23,664 nt of DNA from a virus: the IMG/VR virus record IMGVR_UViG_3300031578_013318, positions 1-23,664 of that record, one strand, 5' to 3'. The position numbers and the translations under genes are program-made. The first letter of the stretch is position 1, and every line of letters begins with the position of its first letter. The notes beneath the pieces were generated by a model. It was not told the DNA's origin, searched no databases, and was given only the letters and a program-made list of their open reading frames with translations. This document shows positions 8,139 to 16,197 of the stretch, piece by piece.

Positions 8139-9353
8139 CTATCGGATCAACTCGAAAGTCCCTGTCCGACCATTGAAGAAGGGGTCGGTCAAGGCTTCCA
8201 GCCCAAGTCCTTCCAGTATTCGAATGTTCCCGATCTCACCCTCAGACCCCGCCTGGCAGTCGGTGAGGCCATCTTGGATTTTCGCTTGCTCCAAGGTCAA
8301 GGGACTCACGGAACGGATCATCAGGTCGAGAGGGACGTGGATTGACCAATCCGTTTGGACGGTCGCCGTGAACGTGGCATTGTAGAAGTAATCGTCCCCG
8401 TTCTCGTCGTAAAGCTCTTCGGATTCACCACCCATCGACATCTCAGTGATCTCGATACCCTCTCTTGTGAGGTAACTCCGCAGCACCCCCCAAAGGAACA
8501 TCACGGACATATCCGTGATCTCTTGTTCGGCAAAAACGTCACGGGCGACGACCTCGAACTCCATGCTCACGTCCCAACGGCCACCGTATTCGAGAGCCGC
8601 TGGTTGTCGAATTTCCTGGACCACCACAGCCATCTTGTCGCCCACCTCACCTCGGCGACCGAAAGCCATCACAACCCCGGGAATCGCCTTATTGTCGGCT
8701 GAGTTCTCGTAGTAGTGGAAAGGCCCCCGCGAAGCGACTGGGTAGCGATAGTCCGCCACCAAACTCCGGCCGCCGGTCAATGGTTGGGTTAGGGTAATCA
8801 GCCCTGTGGATTCGACAGTGTAATTCGTACCCTCGATGAGCAGGTAGCTGGAAGGCATCTCGAAAAGCCGCACGGTCCCATCCAGGGGAGGGTGTTCGAG
8901 CTGGGCCGTAGTTTCGTCCACCTGCATGACCTGTTCGTGACCCACATCCAACAGGGGGTCGACGTAGAATGCCATCGTGGGGATGCTGTTCGGACCCGTG
9001 GTGCCGTTGACGATCTCGATGTAGTAAACCCCTGGTGACGAGGGGAACCTGCCGCCATTGTTCTGGATGGCGACCGAGTCTTCGCGGATCCATTCGATCG
9101 CTAGCCCAGGGGAATCCTTTACCCGGGTCAAGTAGACGTAGCTCTGGACGATGCCAACGTAGTTATCCGGGGACAGATCCACCTTGTTCCCGCCGGATGT
9201 CTTGACGATGATCCCGTACTGAGGACGCTCCCGGAACGAATACTTCCCCTGGATGTGGTCCACGATGTCACGGTATTTGGGGTGTAAAGCCCAGAACCGT
9301 CTTAACTCATAGCAAAATCTATTTTTCAACGCAGCCGATAACTGGAAATACAC
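8139..9353 (-). CDS. Putative tail or neck completion protein
   Basis: This 404-residue protein has a helical N-terminus (1-35, with a basic LKNRFCYELRRFWALHPKYRD stretch) and a beta-rich body. Around 160-205 it carries a short module (EGTNYTVESTGLITL, then a glycine, then VADYRYP) resembling modules in the sheath and the 544-residue protein. Residues 240-350 alternate strands and one helix (FLWGVLRSYLTREGIEITEMS...) and end with a DWSIHVPLDLMI segment. That layout is reminiscent of tail-terminator or completion proteins, but is not diagnostic. The start is GTG, directly adjacent to the TAG of the upstream nuclease. Its SD, GGGGAGG, lies inside the last codons of that nuclease. It is a virion protein by context; the exact role is uncertain. 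Confidence 0.6.
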   Translation of the reverse strand: MYFQLSAALKNRFCYELRRFWALHPKYRDIVDHIQGKYSFRERPQYGIIVKTSGGNKVDLSPDNYVGIVQSYVYLTRVKDSPGLAIEWIREDSVAIQNNGGRFPSSPGVYYIEIVNGTTGPNSIPTMAFYVDPLLDVGHEQVMQVDETTAQLEHPPLDGTVRLFEMPSSYLLIEGTNYTVESTGLITLTQPLTGGRSLVADYRYPVASRGPFHYYENSADNKAIPGVVMAFGRRGEVGDKMAVVVQEIRQPAALEYGGRWDVSMEFEVVARDVFAEQEITDMSVMFLWGVLRSYLTREGIEITEMSMGGESEELYDENGDDYFYNATFTATVQTDWSIHVPLDLMIRSVSPLTLEQAKIQDGLTDCQAGSEGEIGNIRILEGLGLEALTDPFFNGRTGTFELIR

Positions 9354-10880
9354 CTAGAACCTCCCCTCATACACCCCTAAAGTTGAGTCGCCCTTCAATC
9401 GGAATCCCGCACAAGCGGGGCACCCACTCCCAGCAGCCCTACTCGCAATTACCGCATACCAAGAGTGTCCGGCAGGACAACACCACCAAGCCTTGCGATT
9501 ACTTTTTGGAAGCACATCCTCGGGTCGAACCCCGCCGTTTCGTCCATAATCCCACTGAACCGCCACTTGGGGTGCAGCTACAAGTAGGTTATGCTCAGGG
9601 GAGGCTTTTTGGTGTGTGCAATAAGGACACCCTTTAGTGTTAGCTCGGTTATTTATCATTGCCTGCCATTCGTGCCCCCGAGGACATAGCCACCAAACCT
9701 TCTCATTACTATAAGGGGTAAACGACTCCGGTTGAGCGTGACCGTTTTTCGTTGGGTGCCATTCCGCAACCAAGTCCGGAAAGACCGTTCGCAAGTTCCT
9801 CTCTGGCGTGGCCACACGCCCCAAGCATCGGATACACCCTCCTCCGCCTGTTCGAGATTGCACTGTGGCCCGCCACTCATGCCCAACGGAGCACTTCCAC
9901 CAAGCCTGCATGGGGGAACGAGCATAAACCCTATCGGGCGTCAGCAAACCATTTTTCTCCGGATGCCAAGTGGCCGCCACATCAGAATAGGAAGCCAAGG
10001 AGCGAGCCCAAGGGATAGGCGGCCCCTCTACTATCAGGCGTTGGTACTCCCCCTCCCCCGCGAGGGGTGTCCCGGAGAGGTAGGCCGCCACCTTGGTTTG
10101 GTCTTCCTCGGACAATGGGACGACTGCCCGGATCTTCCTGAGCAGCCGATTGAGGATGTCCTTGGGGGGCTCCAGATGCCGATACGGAACGTCGTTCTCG
10201 GACAAGAGCTTCAGGCCCCGCTCGCGTAGCCGTACAAGACGGAGACCTCTCTTGGCCAGGGCCAAGCCTTTTCGCTCATCTTTGGCCTCTGTGTCCCGGT
10301 GCCAGTATTTGCCATCAATCTCGACAACGAGGCTGTACGAGGACAAATACACGTCACATTCGTACCTACCGATTTTTACGCTGCTCTGGACTGAGCCCCA
10401 GATAGCTCGCAGCTCGGTCAAAACCCTGAGTTCTATCTGAGAGGAGTGAGAGTGACACCGGGGGCATCCCGTCCCGTTTCGAGCCCGATCCTTGATAGTG
10501 GCTTTCCACTCGTGCCCCCTGCCGCACTTCCACCAAACCTTCTTACCGCTCCCTGGAAGAAACTCAGACAGAATCAAACCTGGGTTCTTTGGGGGATGCC
10601 ACTCTTGTACGAGATGGGGAAACAGAACAGCGGCGTTATTTTCTGCCGAAGCCTTGTTGTGGTTGCAATAAGGGCATCCAGTGCCCCCCGCAACTCGCCG
10701 GTTAGGCGATGTCTGCCACTCGTGGCCCGCAGAGCAACGCCACCAAACCTTTCGAGGGGCGTTGGGGTAAACGTGCTGGGGCTGAAGCTGTCCATTCTTC
10801 TCCCGGTTCCATTCCTGGGCCAGGGCAGGATGCAAAACCGCCAGGTTGTAGGCATCGGACAGCTTCTTACGCACGGACAT
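9354..10880 (-). CDS. Zinc-ribbon homing-type endonuclease with five repeats
   Basis: The 508-residue protein has five copies of a treble-clef-like zinc ribbon of the DUF4379 type: EW...KNG..P, then (K/Q)(V/A)WW.C..GH.W, then GC..C. The copies lie at about 16-72, 87-142, 296-352, 367-421 and 436-490. Between copies 2 and 3 sits a PD-(D/E)XK nuclease: E150, D176 in YECDVYL, then VVEIDGKYWH with E187, D189, K191 and H194, and a basic helix after it. This arrangement is typical of phage-borne, Vsr-like homing nucleases in which the ribbons bind DNA. The gene fills the space between a 74-residue gene (24 bp upstream) and the 404-residue tail gene, whose GTG follows its TAG at once. A GGGAG lies directly against the ATG, so the ribosome site is poor. 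The sequence TATAAAGTA upstream (10899-10891) resembles a T4 late -10 box only loosely. Confidence 0.88.
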   Translation of the reverse strand: MSVRKKLSDAYNLAVLHPALAQEWNREKNGQLQPQHVYPNAPRKVWWRCSAGHEWQTSPNRRVAGGTGCPYCNHNKASAENNAAVLFPHLVQEWHPPKNPGLILSEFLPGSGKKVWWKCGRGHEWKATIKDRARNGTGCPRCHSHSSQIELRVLTELRAIWGSVQSSVKIGRYECDVYLSSYSLVVEIDGKYWHRDTEAKDERKGLALAKRGLRLVRLRERGLKLLSENDVPYRHLEPPKDILNRLLRKIRAVVPLSEEDQTKVAAYLSGTPLAGEGEYQRLIVEGPPIPWARSLASYSDVAATWHPEKNGLLTPDRVYARSPMQAWWKCSVGHEWRATVQSRTGGGGCIRCLGRVATPERNLRTVFPDLVAEWHPTKNGHAQPESFTPYSNEKVWWLCPRGHEWQAMINNRANTKGCPYCTHQKASPEHNLLVAAPQVAVQWDYGRNGGVRPEDVLPKSNRKAWWCCPAGHSWYAVIASRAAGSGCPACAGFRLKGDSTLGVYEGRF

Positions 10881-10904
10881 CTCCCAGGGTACTTTATAGG
10901 AGAA

Positions 10905-11129
10905 CTAGCGGGTGTTGGGGTTCTTCCTGACGTGGACGACCGGGACGCTGTCATCCCGTTCGGACCCCTCAAACACTTCCGGGTCGATTCGGAGAATAAC
11001 GCCCTGACGAAAGTTCCTCTCGGGGTCGGCATGGAGAACGGTCAGACGGACATGAACTTCGTGAGTCCCGTCCTCCTGCTCGCCGTGGTACTGAGCCACG
11101 CCTTCGGTCATCGTCTCCACGCCAGACAC
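10905..11129 (-). CDS. Small hypothetical protein
   Basis: This 74-residue acidic protein starts at GTG, preceded by AAGGA with normal spacing. ATG at codon 7 is an alternative start with a poorer site. The body is predicted beta-rich (EVHVRLTVLHADPE..., then VILRIDPEVFEG). It begins 3 bp downstream of another 74-residue gene, and the two share a loose layout: strands, then a (V/I)(L/M)..(D/P)ETF or DPEVF turn, and a short acidic C-terminal half. They may be diverged duplicates. Function is unknown; the place between the actin-like gene and the tail gene suggests a morphogenesis role. Confidence 0.6.
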   Translation of the reverse strand: MSGVETMTEGVAQYHGEQEDGTHEVHVRLTVLHADPERNFRQGVILRIDPEVFEGSERDDSVPVVHVRKNPNTR

Positions 11130-11132
11130 GGG

Positions 11133-11357
11133 TCATTCCTTGAAAGCCAGCCCGTGCATCACGAATGAGGTATCGTCGTCCTGAAGGATCCGGCCTGTCT
11201 GCGGGTCCCGCACCGCTGGACGATACTGACTGAGCATGAAGGTCTCTGGCCGTACCTGCATGACCGTCGTATCGACACGGCCACCTTCGTGCTCCATGAC
11301 GACCGTCAGGGTTACCTTCTGAGCGTGTTTGGGCTTATAGAGGTCACAATCAGCCAT
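11133..11357 (-). CDS. Small hypothetical protein next to actin-like gene
   Basis: This 74-residue protein starts MADCDLYKPKHAQKVTLTVVMEHEGG. Its beta-strand-rich first half ends in VRPETFMLSQYRP, and a short tail follows. No family is recognised. The start overlaps the end of the actin-like gene by 8 bp, and its SD (CAGGAG) lies within that gene's last codons, so the two are probably translated together. The next gene down has the same length and a similar strand pattern, which hints at a duplicated pair. A partner of the actin-like protein is conceivable from coupling alone. Confidence 0.6.
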   Translation of the reverse strand: MADCDLYKPKHAQKVTLTVVMEHEGGRVDTTVMQVRPETFMLSQYRPAVRDPQTGRILQDDDTSFVMHGLAFKE

Positions 11358-12381
11358 CGTCGTACTCCTGAAGGGCCTGGATCAGCATCCCGTAGGCCAC
11401 GGCGTTGAGCGGCTCCTTGGCCGTCCGAATCTCCGAGACCTCGATCGGGAACCGCTTGCGCTTCGCCTCGAAAACCTCGGTGAAGAAGTCCAAGAACCCG
11501 CCAGCCAGGCTCGTTCCACCAGAGACAACCATGGGGATGGGCCGGGGGAGCGAGAACTGCCCTTGGATGGTCTTGAACCGCAGGGCGATCTGGTCGAGGG
11601 CGTACTCGATCAGGTTCTTGTAGTAGAAGACGATCGCCTCCTGCTCCCGCCCCTTGGGCGCATTGAGGTCGATGCCTCCTTCCTTGATGGCGGTGATACG
11701 GGCCTTCGTAGACCCCACCGAAGAAGCTGCCCCGCTATCGACCCAGTCGCCGCCCCGGGCAACGCTGAATGACAGACCCTCAATGGTATTCACCGAAAGA
11801 GCCACGTTGGTCATCCCGGCCCCAAACGACAGGGAAATGCCCGAAAATGTCTCTGCGGAACATTCAGAGAAGATGATCCCCATCGCCTCATTTGAGGAAA
11901 TCCCCCTATACCCACACTGGCTCACGAGCTTCTCAAAGACCCCTCGGTGATAGATGATGTCCTTGTCCGGTTGGTCGATGGGTTCAGCCGGAACCGAGAA
12001 GTAGCAGACCTCATTTTTCACCCGAGGCTCCCCGAGGACATGCTTTACAAGAAGCAGGAGGACTTCCATGGCCTCTGTCTCACCTGCCGAGATGAGGCCG
12101 CCGGAGAGAGGCCGTCGGGGTTCCCGGCCGAAGATGTTGGCCGTTTCCAGAGCCGCGTCTCCGAGGATGAAAATCTCGTCATCCCGCTCGACAAAGCTCG
12201 TCTTCGCCAGCCTGAGCATCTTCTTGGCCGTGATGGGAAGGTCGAGGAAAACATCCCGCATTCGGGTGGTCTCGACACCGTTTGGGGTTCTCCTAGCTGA
12301 AACAATGTTCATTGTCCCCAGGTCTAACCCTATGCCCGGAGGCCCTGCATTTTCCGGCGTGCTGGAAGTTTCGTCAGCCAT
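11350..12381 (-). CDS. Actin-like ATPase (MreB/ParM/Hsp70 fold)
   Basis: The 343-residue protein shows the ordered nucleotide-binding motifs of the actin superfamily. Phosphate-1 is IGLDLGTMNIV (17-27). A connect-1-like helix is SSNEAMGIIFSE (162-173), with E165 in the place of the catalytic acidic residue. Phosphate-2 is LSFGAGMTNVALSV (184-197), and the adenosine loop is VVSGGTSLAGGFLDFF (285-300). The connect-2-like end is LNAVAYGMLIQAL (325-337). Length fits bacterial actins (about 320-370) rather than Hsp70. It probably binds and hydrolyses ATP and may polymerise. Phage actins are known (Alp6A of Bacillus phage 0305phi8-36, AlpC of the CGP3 prophage), where they form filaments. SD AGGGGAAA lies 8 bases before ATG. 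The start overlaps the preceding 182-residue gene by 8 bp. Its place inside neck and tail genes is unusual. Confidence 0.85.
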   Translation of the reverse strand: MADETSSTPENAGPPGIGLDLGTMNIVSARRTPNGVETTRMRDVFLDLPITAKKMLRLAKTSFVERDDEIFILGDAALETANIFGREPRRPLSGGLISAGETEAMEVLLLLVKHVLGEPRVKNEVCYFSVPAEPIDQPDKDIIYHRGVFEKLVSQCGYRGISSNEAMGIIFSECSAETFSGISLSFGAGMTNVALSVNTIEGLSFSVARGGDWVDSGAASSVGSTKARITAIKEGGIDLNAPKGREQEAIVFYYKNLIEYALDQIALRFKTIQGQFSLPRPIPMVVSGGTSLAGGFLDFFTEVFEAKRKRFPIEVSEIRTAKEPLNAVAYGMLIQALQEYDDG

Positions 12382-12922
12382 GTCGTTTCCCCTTCAAAGC
12401 TCTGAGAGCCGCCGAAGCCGCGTCGAGCGAGTCACCGGATTGCTCCTCTGACTCCGAGGCGATCTCCGCCTTGAACCCCGCACCCGCCAAGTCATTCGGG
12501 ATGAACTTGGGGGTGTCTGATGTCACTGTACCATGCGTAGGGGCCATCGAAGACGTGGCAACGGGTCGCCGTTGCGTTTCCCGGCGCAGGGCAGCTATCT
12601 CTTCCACGAGTGGGGCCAGGAGCTTCGCCATAGCGCCCTCCACGTCCGGGAGTGGGGGTGTGGGGGCCGACTCCACGGTGGGCTTCCAAGCCTGCTGTGC
12701 GGGCCGTGGGGGCTGACTCCTCGGTACTGATGGCGGAGACCGGCGTTCGCGACACCGCTCGATCATCCGCACGGTGACGCCCGCTCGGATCCGACTCAAA
12801 TCCTTCGAGCGCCTTGCTTGTTCCTCAGGGATGTAGACCACATCCCCTTTCTTGAGAGTGAGCCCAAGGTCATGGATTATGATGCCGGGGTTGCAGATGC
12901 AGGTGATTTCGGCTTCGATCAT
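12374..12922 (-). CDS. Proline-rich linker protein of structural operon
   Basis: The chosen start, MIEAEITCIC, gives 182 residues. Its ATG overlaps the upstream stop as ATGA, while a start 126 bp further up would run through the previous gene. Residues 1-58 form a small beta domain (HDLGLTLKKGDVVYIPEEQA, then SKDLSRIRAGVTVRMIE). I recall this type from phage structural clusters but cannot name it. Residues 60-95 are a proline- and arginine-rich disordered linker. Residues 96-120 are a probable coiled coil (VEGAMAKLLAPLVEEIAALRRET). The last 40 residues hold a PKFIPNDL motif and an alanine-rich helix (AASAALRALKG). It overlaps the actin-like gene by 8 bp, so it could be a partner or adaptor for that protein. 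A virion or assembly protein is the safest reading. Confidence 0.65.
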   Translation of the reverse strand: MIEAEITCICNPGIIIHDLGLTLKKGDVVYIPEEQARRSKDLSRIRAGVTVRMIERCRERRSPPSVPRSQPPRPAQQAWKPTVESAPTPPLPDVEGAMAKLLAPLVEEIAALRRETQRRPVATSSMAPTHGTVTSDTPKFIPNDLAGAGFKAEIASESEEQSGDSLDAASAALRALKGKRHG

Positions 12923-13536
12923 TTGGTAGGGTCGCCTGCCGTGAGGGTCTTGATGATTTCTTCCTGGATGATTTCCACACTGGCTTTTCTCCCCTTCTTG
13001 ATGGCCCGCTGAAAGAATGTGAACTTGGCTATACCGGGGTGTACCCAAGCATCAGAAAACTTCAACGGAGCTACTCGGAAAATGACCGTCCCACCAGAAC
13101 CTCCCAGGGGGACAATTAGCGGAAGCCGGGTACCTTCTCTGGGCCTGCCGTGCTTCTTCATGCCGAGTTCCCGCTCCCTGGGAGTCAGGTGATAATCCCC
13201 GGGCTTCTTGTCCTTGGCCTCTTGCGTCAACCATGTCATTTTTCGTGCGGGGATGTCCCCCGAGGCAAGTTCGTGCATCCCGTAGAAGGACGAGTAGAAA
13301 AAGACACTTTCCCCTTTCACACTGAAAGAAAAGGACTCCCAGATGGGCGGCCCTCCCATCGGGTCACGGCCGGACCAGCCGCGCTTTGCGAAATCCTTGG
13401 CGGACTCCCGCTTGAGTTCCTTCACAATCGCATACCCAAGTCGGCGCAATGTAGAAGGAGTGAGAGGGATGCCATCGGAGGCCATTCGCGACCAAGGCTT
13501 ACCCCGAACTCCTTTGATTTTGACCTTGGTCGCCAT
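12919..13536 (-). CDS. Tail-completion-like protein (HK97 gp10 / virion morphogenesis type)
   Basis: The chosen start, MATKVKIKGV, gives 205 residues. Its ATG shares a base with the TGA of the upstream nuclease (TGATG), and GGAGAG stands about 10 bases before it. A start ten codons earlier would lie inside the nuclease frame. The layout fits small tail-completion or neck proteins: an N-terminal helix (about 25-50), strands with a YG..ELASGDIPARKMTWLT segment, a VPLGGSGGTVIFRVAP strand pair, and the C-terminal WVHPGIAKFTFFQRAIKKGR signature (H-x-G near the end, then a basic helix). Such proteins cap the head-tail joint. Neighbours (544-residue virion protein upstream, tail genes downstream) agree. 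Family assignment is by pattern only. Confidence 0.65.
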   Translation of the reverse strand: MATKVKIKGVRGKPWSRMASDGIPLTPSTLRRLGYAIVKELKRESAKDFAKRGWSGRDPMGGPPIWESFSFSVKGESVFFYSSFYGMHELASGDIPARKMTWLTQEAKDKKPGDYHLTPRERELGMKKHGRPREGTRLPLIVPLGGSGGTVIFRVAPLKFSDAWVHPGIAKFTFFQRAIKKGRKASVEIIQEEIIKTLTAGDPTK

Positions 13537-14570
13537 CAGGTGAATCTCTCCACCGAAGGGTGCCATGTCCGATAGCCTTGGGCAGAAGAAGTCCGTAGGC
13601 GGTCAAACATTGCCTGGAAGTGGGGGAGGGCCCACCCTGACTGGATTTCGGTCTCCGAGTAACGAACCACGGAGTACCCAGTGGCGAAATAGGCTTCCGC
13701 TGTTCTCACATCTTCTGCGATCCGATCTGCGGGCGGTCCGTAGATGAACCCGGGGCCATGGAACGCCTCCCCGTCACACAAGATCACAACCTTGCGGCCG
13801 TCCCCCAGAGCGACCTTTATATCAGCTTCTCGGGGGCACCATCGGCCCCCAATCCTCAACGACTGCCAGTCGTTGAGAGTCAGATCCGCGACCCCCGCTT
13901 TTCGGAGATCCTCGGCAAACCCGGCCTCTAGGGCAGAGCCCTGCCCGAAGTGCTTTTTGTGCCACGCTGCTCTCTCTTCCGGTGAGAGGGCCGCACGCTT
14001 CTCATGGGCCTTCCGGATGTTGCGGTGCCCAACCACTTGCTTCCGTTTTTTGTGGGCCGCCCGATATGCCTGAGGCCCTCCCAAATGCACCGTCAGAACC
14101 CCAGAATACACGTCATAAGGGATTCCCACCTCACGGAGAACCTGACCCACCTTCACCCCTGCCTGAAACCGCTCTAGGACAGCCCGGTAAATGTCGTCCC
14201 CCACCTCCCATACGACATGCCGCTCCCGCAGACCGTCCCAACTCGCCTTGTTCCCTACCGCAGTCATCATTTGGCGTGTGTCCGGGACCACCTCCGGACG
14301 GAAACGCTCATAGCGGCGTTTCCCCAGACTCTCTCGTTGCGCCCGGCAGTCCGGGCATCGCTTTTTGTGGGCCTGTTTTTTATCCGTGGTTTCCCAGAGA
14401 TTTCCGCACTTTCGGCAACGAAGGGTTGCCTTGTACTCGGAACGCCACCGATGCCACCGGGCTTTTAGCTCCCGGTGGGAAACGTCCTTCCTTTGACGCA
14501 AGTGGGACGACAGGGCCCGGTAGTTCCGATTCTCCTTCCCGCAAACCTCACACAAACCAAGAAACTGCAT
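13536..14570 (-). CDS. Vsr-like homing endonuclease with zinc fingers
   Basis: The start is set at MQFLGLCEVC (344 residues). GGGAGGTG lies 8 bases upstream, whereas a longer open frame would overlap the 544-residue gene by 281 bp. Residues 7-75 hold zinc-binding pairs (C7/C10 with H23; C52/C55 with C72/C75). The middle is basic, with an HTH-like segment near 133-160 (AGVKVGQVLREVGIPYDVYSG) and an HKKRKQVVGHRNIRKAHEKR stretch. The C-terminus has READIKVAL then VVILCDGEAFHG (D250, D266, H271), closely matching the Vsr mismatch endonuclease core (D...V.VDG.FWHG). This suggests sequence-specific nicking or cutting. It overlaps the 544-residue gene by 23 bp and ends in TGATG at the next structural gene, so it was inserted without cutting the operon. 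Repair activity is possible, but a homing role fits the neighbours better. Confidence 0.82.
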   Translation of the reverse strand: MQFLGLCEVCGKENRNYRALSSHLRQRKDVSHRELKARWHRWRSEYKATLRCRKCGNLWETTDKKQAHKKRCPDCRAQRESLGKRRYERFRPEVVPDTRQMMTAVGNKASWDGLRERHVVWEVGDDIYRAVLERFQAGVKVGQVLREVGIPYDVYSGVLTVHLGGPQAYRAAHKKRKQVVGHRNIRKAHEKRAALSPEERAAWHKKHFGQGSALEAGFAEDLRKAGVADLTLNDWQSLRIGGRWCPREADIKVALGDGRKVVILCDGEAFHGPGFIYGPPADRIAEDVRTAEAYFATGYSVVRYSETEIQSGWALPHFQAMFDRLRTSSAQGYRTWHPSVERFT

Positions 14571-16182
14571 CTTGGAGCACCTCCCACACTCTTGGTAGCA
14601 GAAGGAGAGGGGGGATGACAACCCTGCTGATATTCGACCAAACCGTTGAGCGGCCTCTCTGCTCAACCTCGTTCGGCATGGAGTCGTGTTCCGTGCCCAT
14701 GGGGGCTTCGGCAGTAGAATCGACTGGGAACGGCGGAGCACCTGGCGGAACGAGATCCACCCGGTTACCCGTGGGGTCGATGACGGAAAGGATCCGGGCG
14801 TCGAGCCCGTTGATGAGCCGCTGCTCAAGCGTTGGCGGGTAGGCGTCCACGAACCGAGTCGGGGTCTGCACGATCGTCCAGCGGTTCATCGGCCACACGT
14901 ACTTCTCTACGCCGTCGATTGGCACCTGATACCGAATGTCGCCTTCGTCGAGAGACCCGATGTTGAAATGCTGCTGGAGGTAAACCCCCCGGTTCGTTGG
15001 GCGTCGGACAGGGCCGACCGAGTACCGCTCATTCGTCTGTTTGACGATGAAATCCCTCATCGTCAGCACTGGGCTGGGTCCGGTCCAGACCTCCTGTGAA
15101 TGCTCTTTCCGGCGGCCCCATGGCGTCTGGGAGATTTTCCGCTCGGCATCGTCCGGGGCCATGATGATGTCGAAAGGACCCTCGTAGCCGCCAACAAAAC
15201 CCGTCCCAAAGCATATTTTACAGCGTTGCGAGGGTTGGCCCGCAAACTCCACAGTCATCGGGTCCAGCCCGTGCGTGCAAGGAACGCCCGCCATCCGTCG
15301 AATGAAGACCTTGGCCCGCTCGCCCCCTTGCTGAAGAATCCACTGGTTCCGGCGCACAGCTTCACGCCAGATGTAGTCGAGAGATTCAGTCTGCCCGGAG
15401 ATGAGAGCAGGCGTGTAGCTCAGGGGTGTTTCCCTGTAGCCTGAGGGTGTAGTGGGGTCGATAATGACCGTGGCCAGCCGGTAGTGGATATTGGTGCCCA
15501 AGCCCGAACGGACATAATTCCGACTGGTGTGGTAGGACACCTCGACGGGGACACCCTCTGCTGGAAGCCTGGGGGCATCAATCCGTTGCCGGGCATTATC
15601 GATCTCACCCCAGTTGACGAGTGTGACCTCGCCAGTCGGGCCGAATACCGCCTCGACCGGAACCTCGTAACCGTCGATGTAGACGGTTACGTCACTCGGA
15701 GCGTTAGCTGGGGTGTTTCGTTCATAGGGGGCTTGGAGAACCGATTTCACGATCGGCTGTGACGTCTGCAATGTCCAACGTCGGTCATTGGGGGCATCAC
15801 CGCGAGCCGTCCAGCCCGTATCCCAGGGGATCGCCTCCCGGTTGATCAGGATGGTCTCCGTCAGGTCGCGGTAGAACGTGCCGCCGACTGGGAACTCGTT
15901 GAGACGGAAGAAAGGGCCTCGGTCGGAGACGTCGGAACGATAGACGTTGACCCCGACGACCGTGTAGAGGCTGTTGCCCGCAAGAAGGGCCGGGTTGTCC
16001 CACCGAAGATCCAGGATTCCGAAAATGTAGGGGTTGACGACCTCGCCGTTCTGGGGTGGTAGCGGAGGAGGGTCGGGGATCCCCGGATTGTACGACGCAT
16101 CAGGAGTCTGTACTCGCGGTGGTAGGTCTTCTACACCGCTCAGATCCCCATTAGGGTCGTTCTCACAGGAGGGGGAACCCAT
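14548..16182 (-). CDS. Virion structural protein, possible neck protein
   Basis: The 544-residue protein has a proline-rich start (15-45). Next comes an Fn3-like domain (about 52-105) with VNVYRSD, GPFFRLNEFPV and FYRD, then a beta module with VTVYIDGYEVP and GPTGEVTLVNW (165-217). A cysteine cluster, PCTH (302-304) and CKICFGTGFVGG (321-332), is probably a metal site. A final beta-rich part (about 360-480) follows. The CxxCxGTGF type segment is one I associate with head-tail joint proteins of myoviruses, from memory only. SD AGGAG lies 7 bases before ATG. The last seven codons overlap the Vsr-like nuclease start. The C-terminal 30 residues (RVVIPPLLLLPRVWEVLQ...) differ in character from the rest and may have changed when the nuclease arrived. 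Confidence 0.7.
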   Translation of the reverse strand: MGSPSCENDPNGDLSGVEDLPPRVQTPDASYNPGIPDPPPLPPQNGEVVNPYIFGILDLRWDNPALLAGNSLYTVVGVNVYRSDVSDRGPFFRLNEFPVGGTFYRDLTETILINREAIPWDTGWTARGDAPNDRRWTLQTSQPIVKSVLQAPYERNTPANAPSDVTVYIDGYEVPVEAVFGPTGEVTLVNWGEIDNARQRIDAPRLPAEGVPVEVSYHTSRNYVRSGLGTNIHYRLATVIIDPTTPSGYRETPLSYTPALISGQTESLDYIWREAVRRNQWILQQGGERAKVFIRRMAGVPCTHGLDPMTVEFAGQPSQRCKICFGTGFVGGYEGPFDIIMAPDDAERKISQTPWGRRKEHSQEVWTGPSPVLTMRDFIVKQTNERYSVGPVRRPTNRGVYLQQHFNIGSLDEGDIRYQVPIDGVEKYVWPMNRWTIVQTPTRFVDAYPPTLEQRLINGLDARILSVIDPTGNRVDLVPPGAPPFPVDSTAEAPMGTEHDSMPNEVEQRGRSTVWSNISRVVIPPLLLLPRVWEVLQDAVSWFV

Positions 16183-16197
16183 CTGGCGCTCCTTGCG

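Noticed and set aside
12923-13048. N-terminal extension of the 182-residue protein by 42 codons
   Set aside because: It overlaps the tail-completion gene, and the downstream ATG makes a typical ATGA overlap with its stop.
14571-14828. N-terminal extension of the Vsr-like nuclease by 86 codons
   Set aside because: It lies within the 544-residue gene in another frame, has low-complexity sequence, and a strong SD marks the internal ATG at 14570.
13982-14842. 286-codon plus-strand open frame over the Vsr-like nuclease
   Set aside because: Proline/serine-rich composition typical of a complementary-strand frame; the minus-strand frame has zinc-finger and nuclease motifs.
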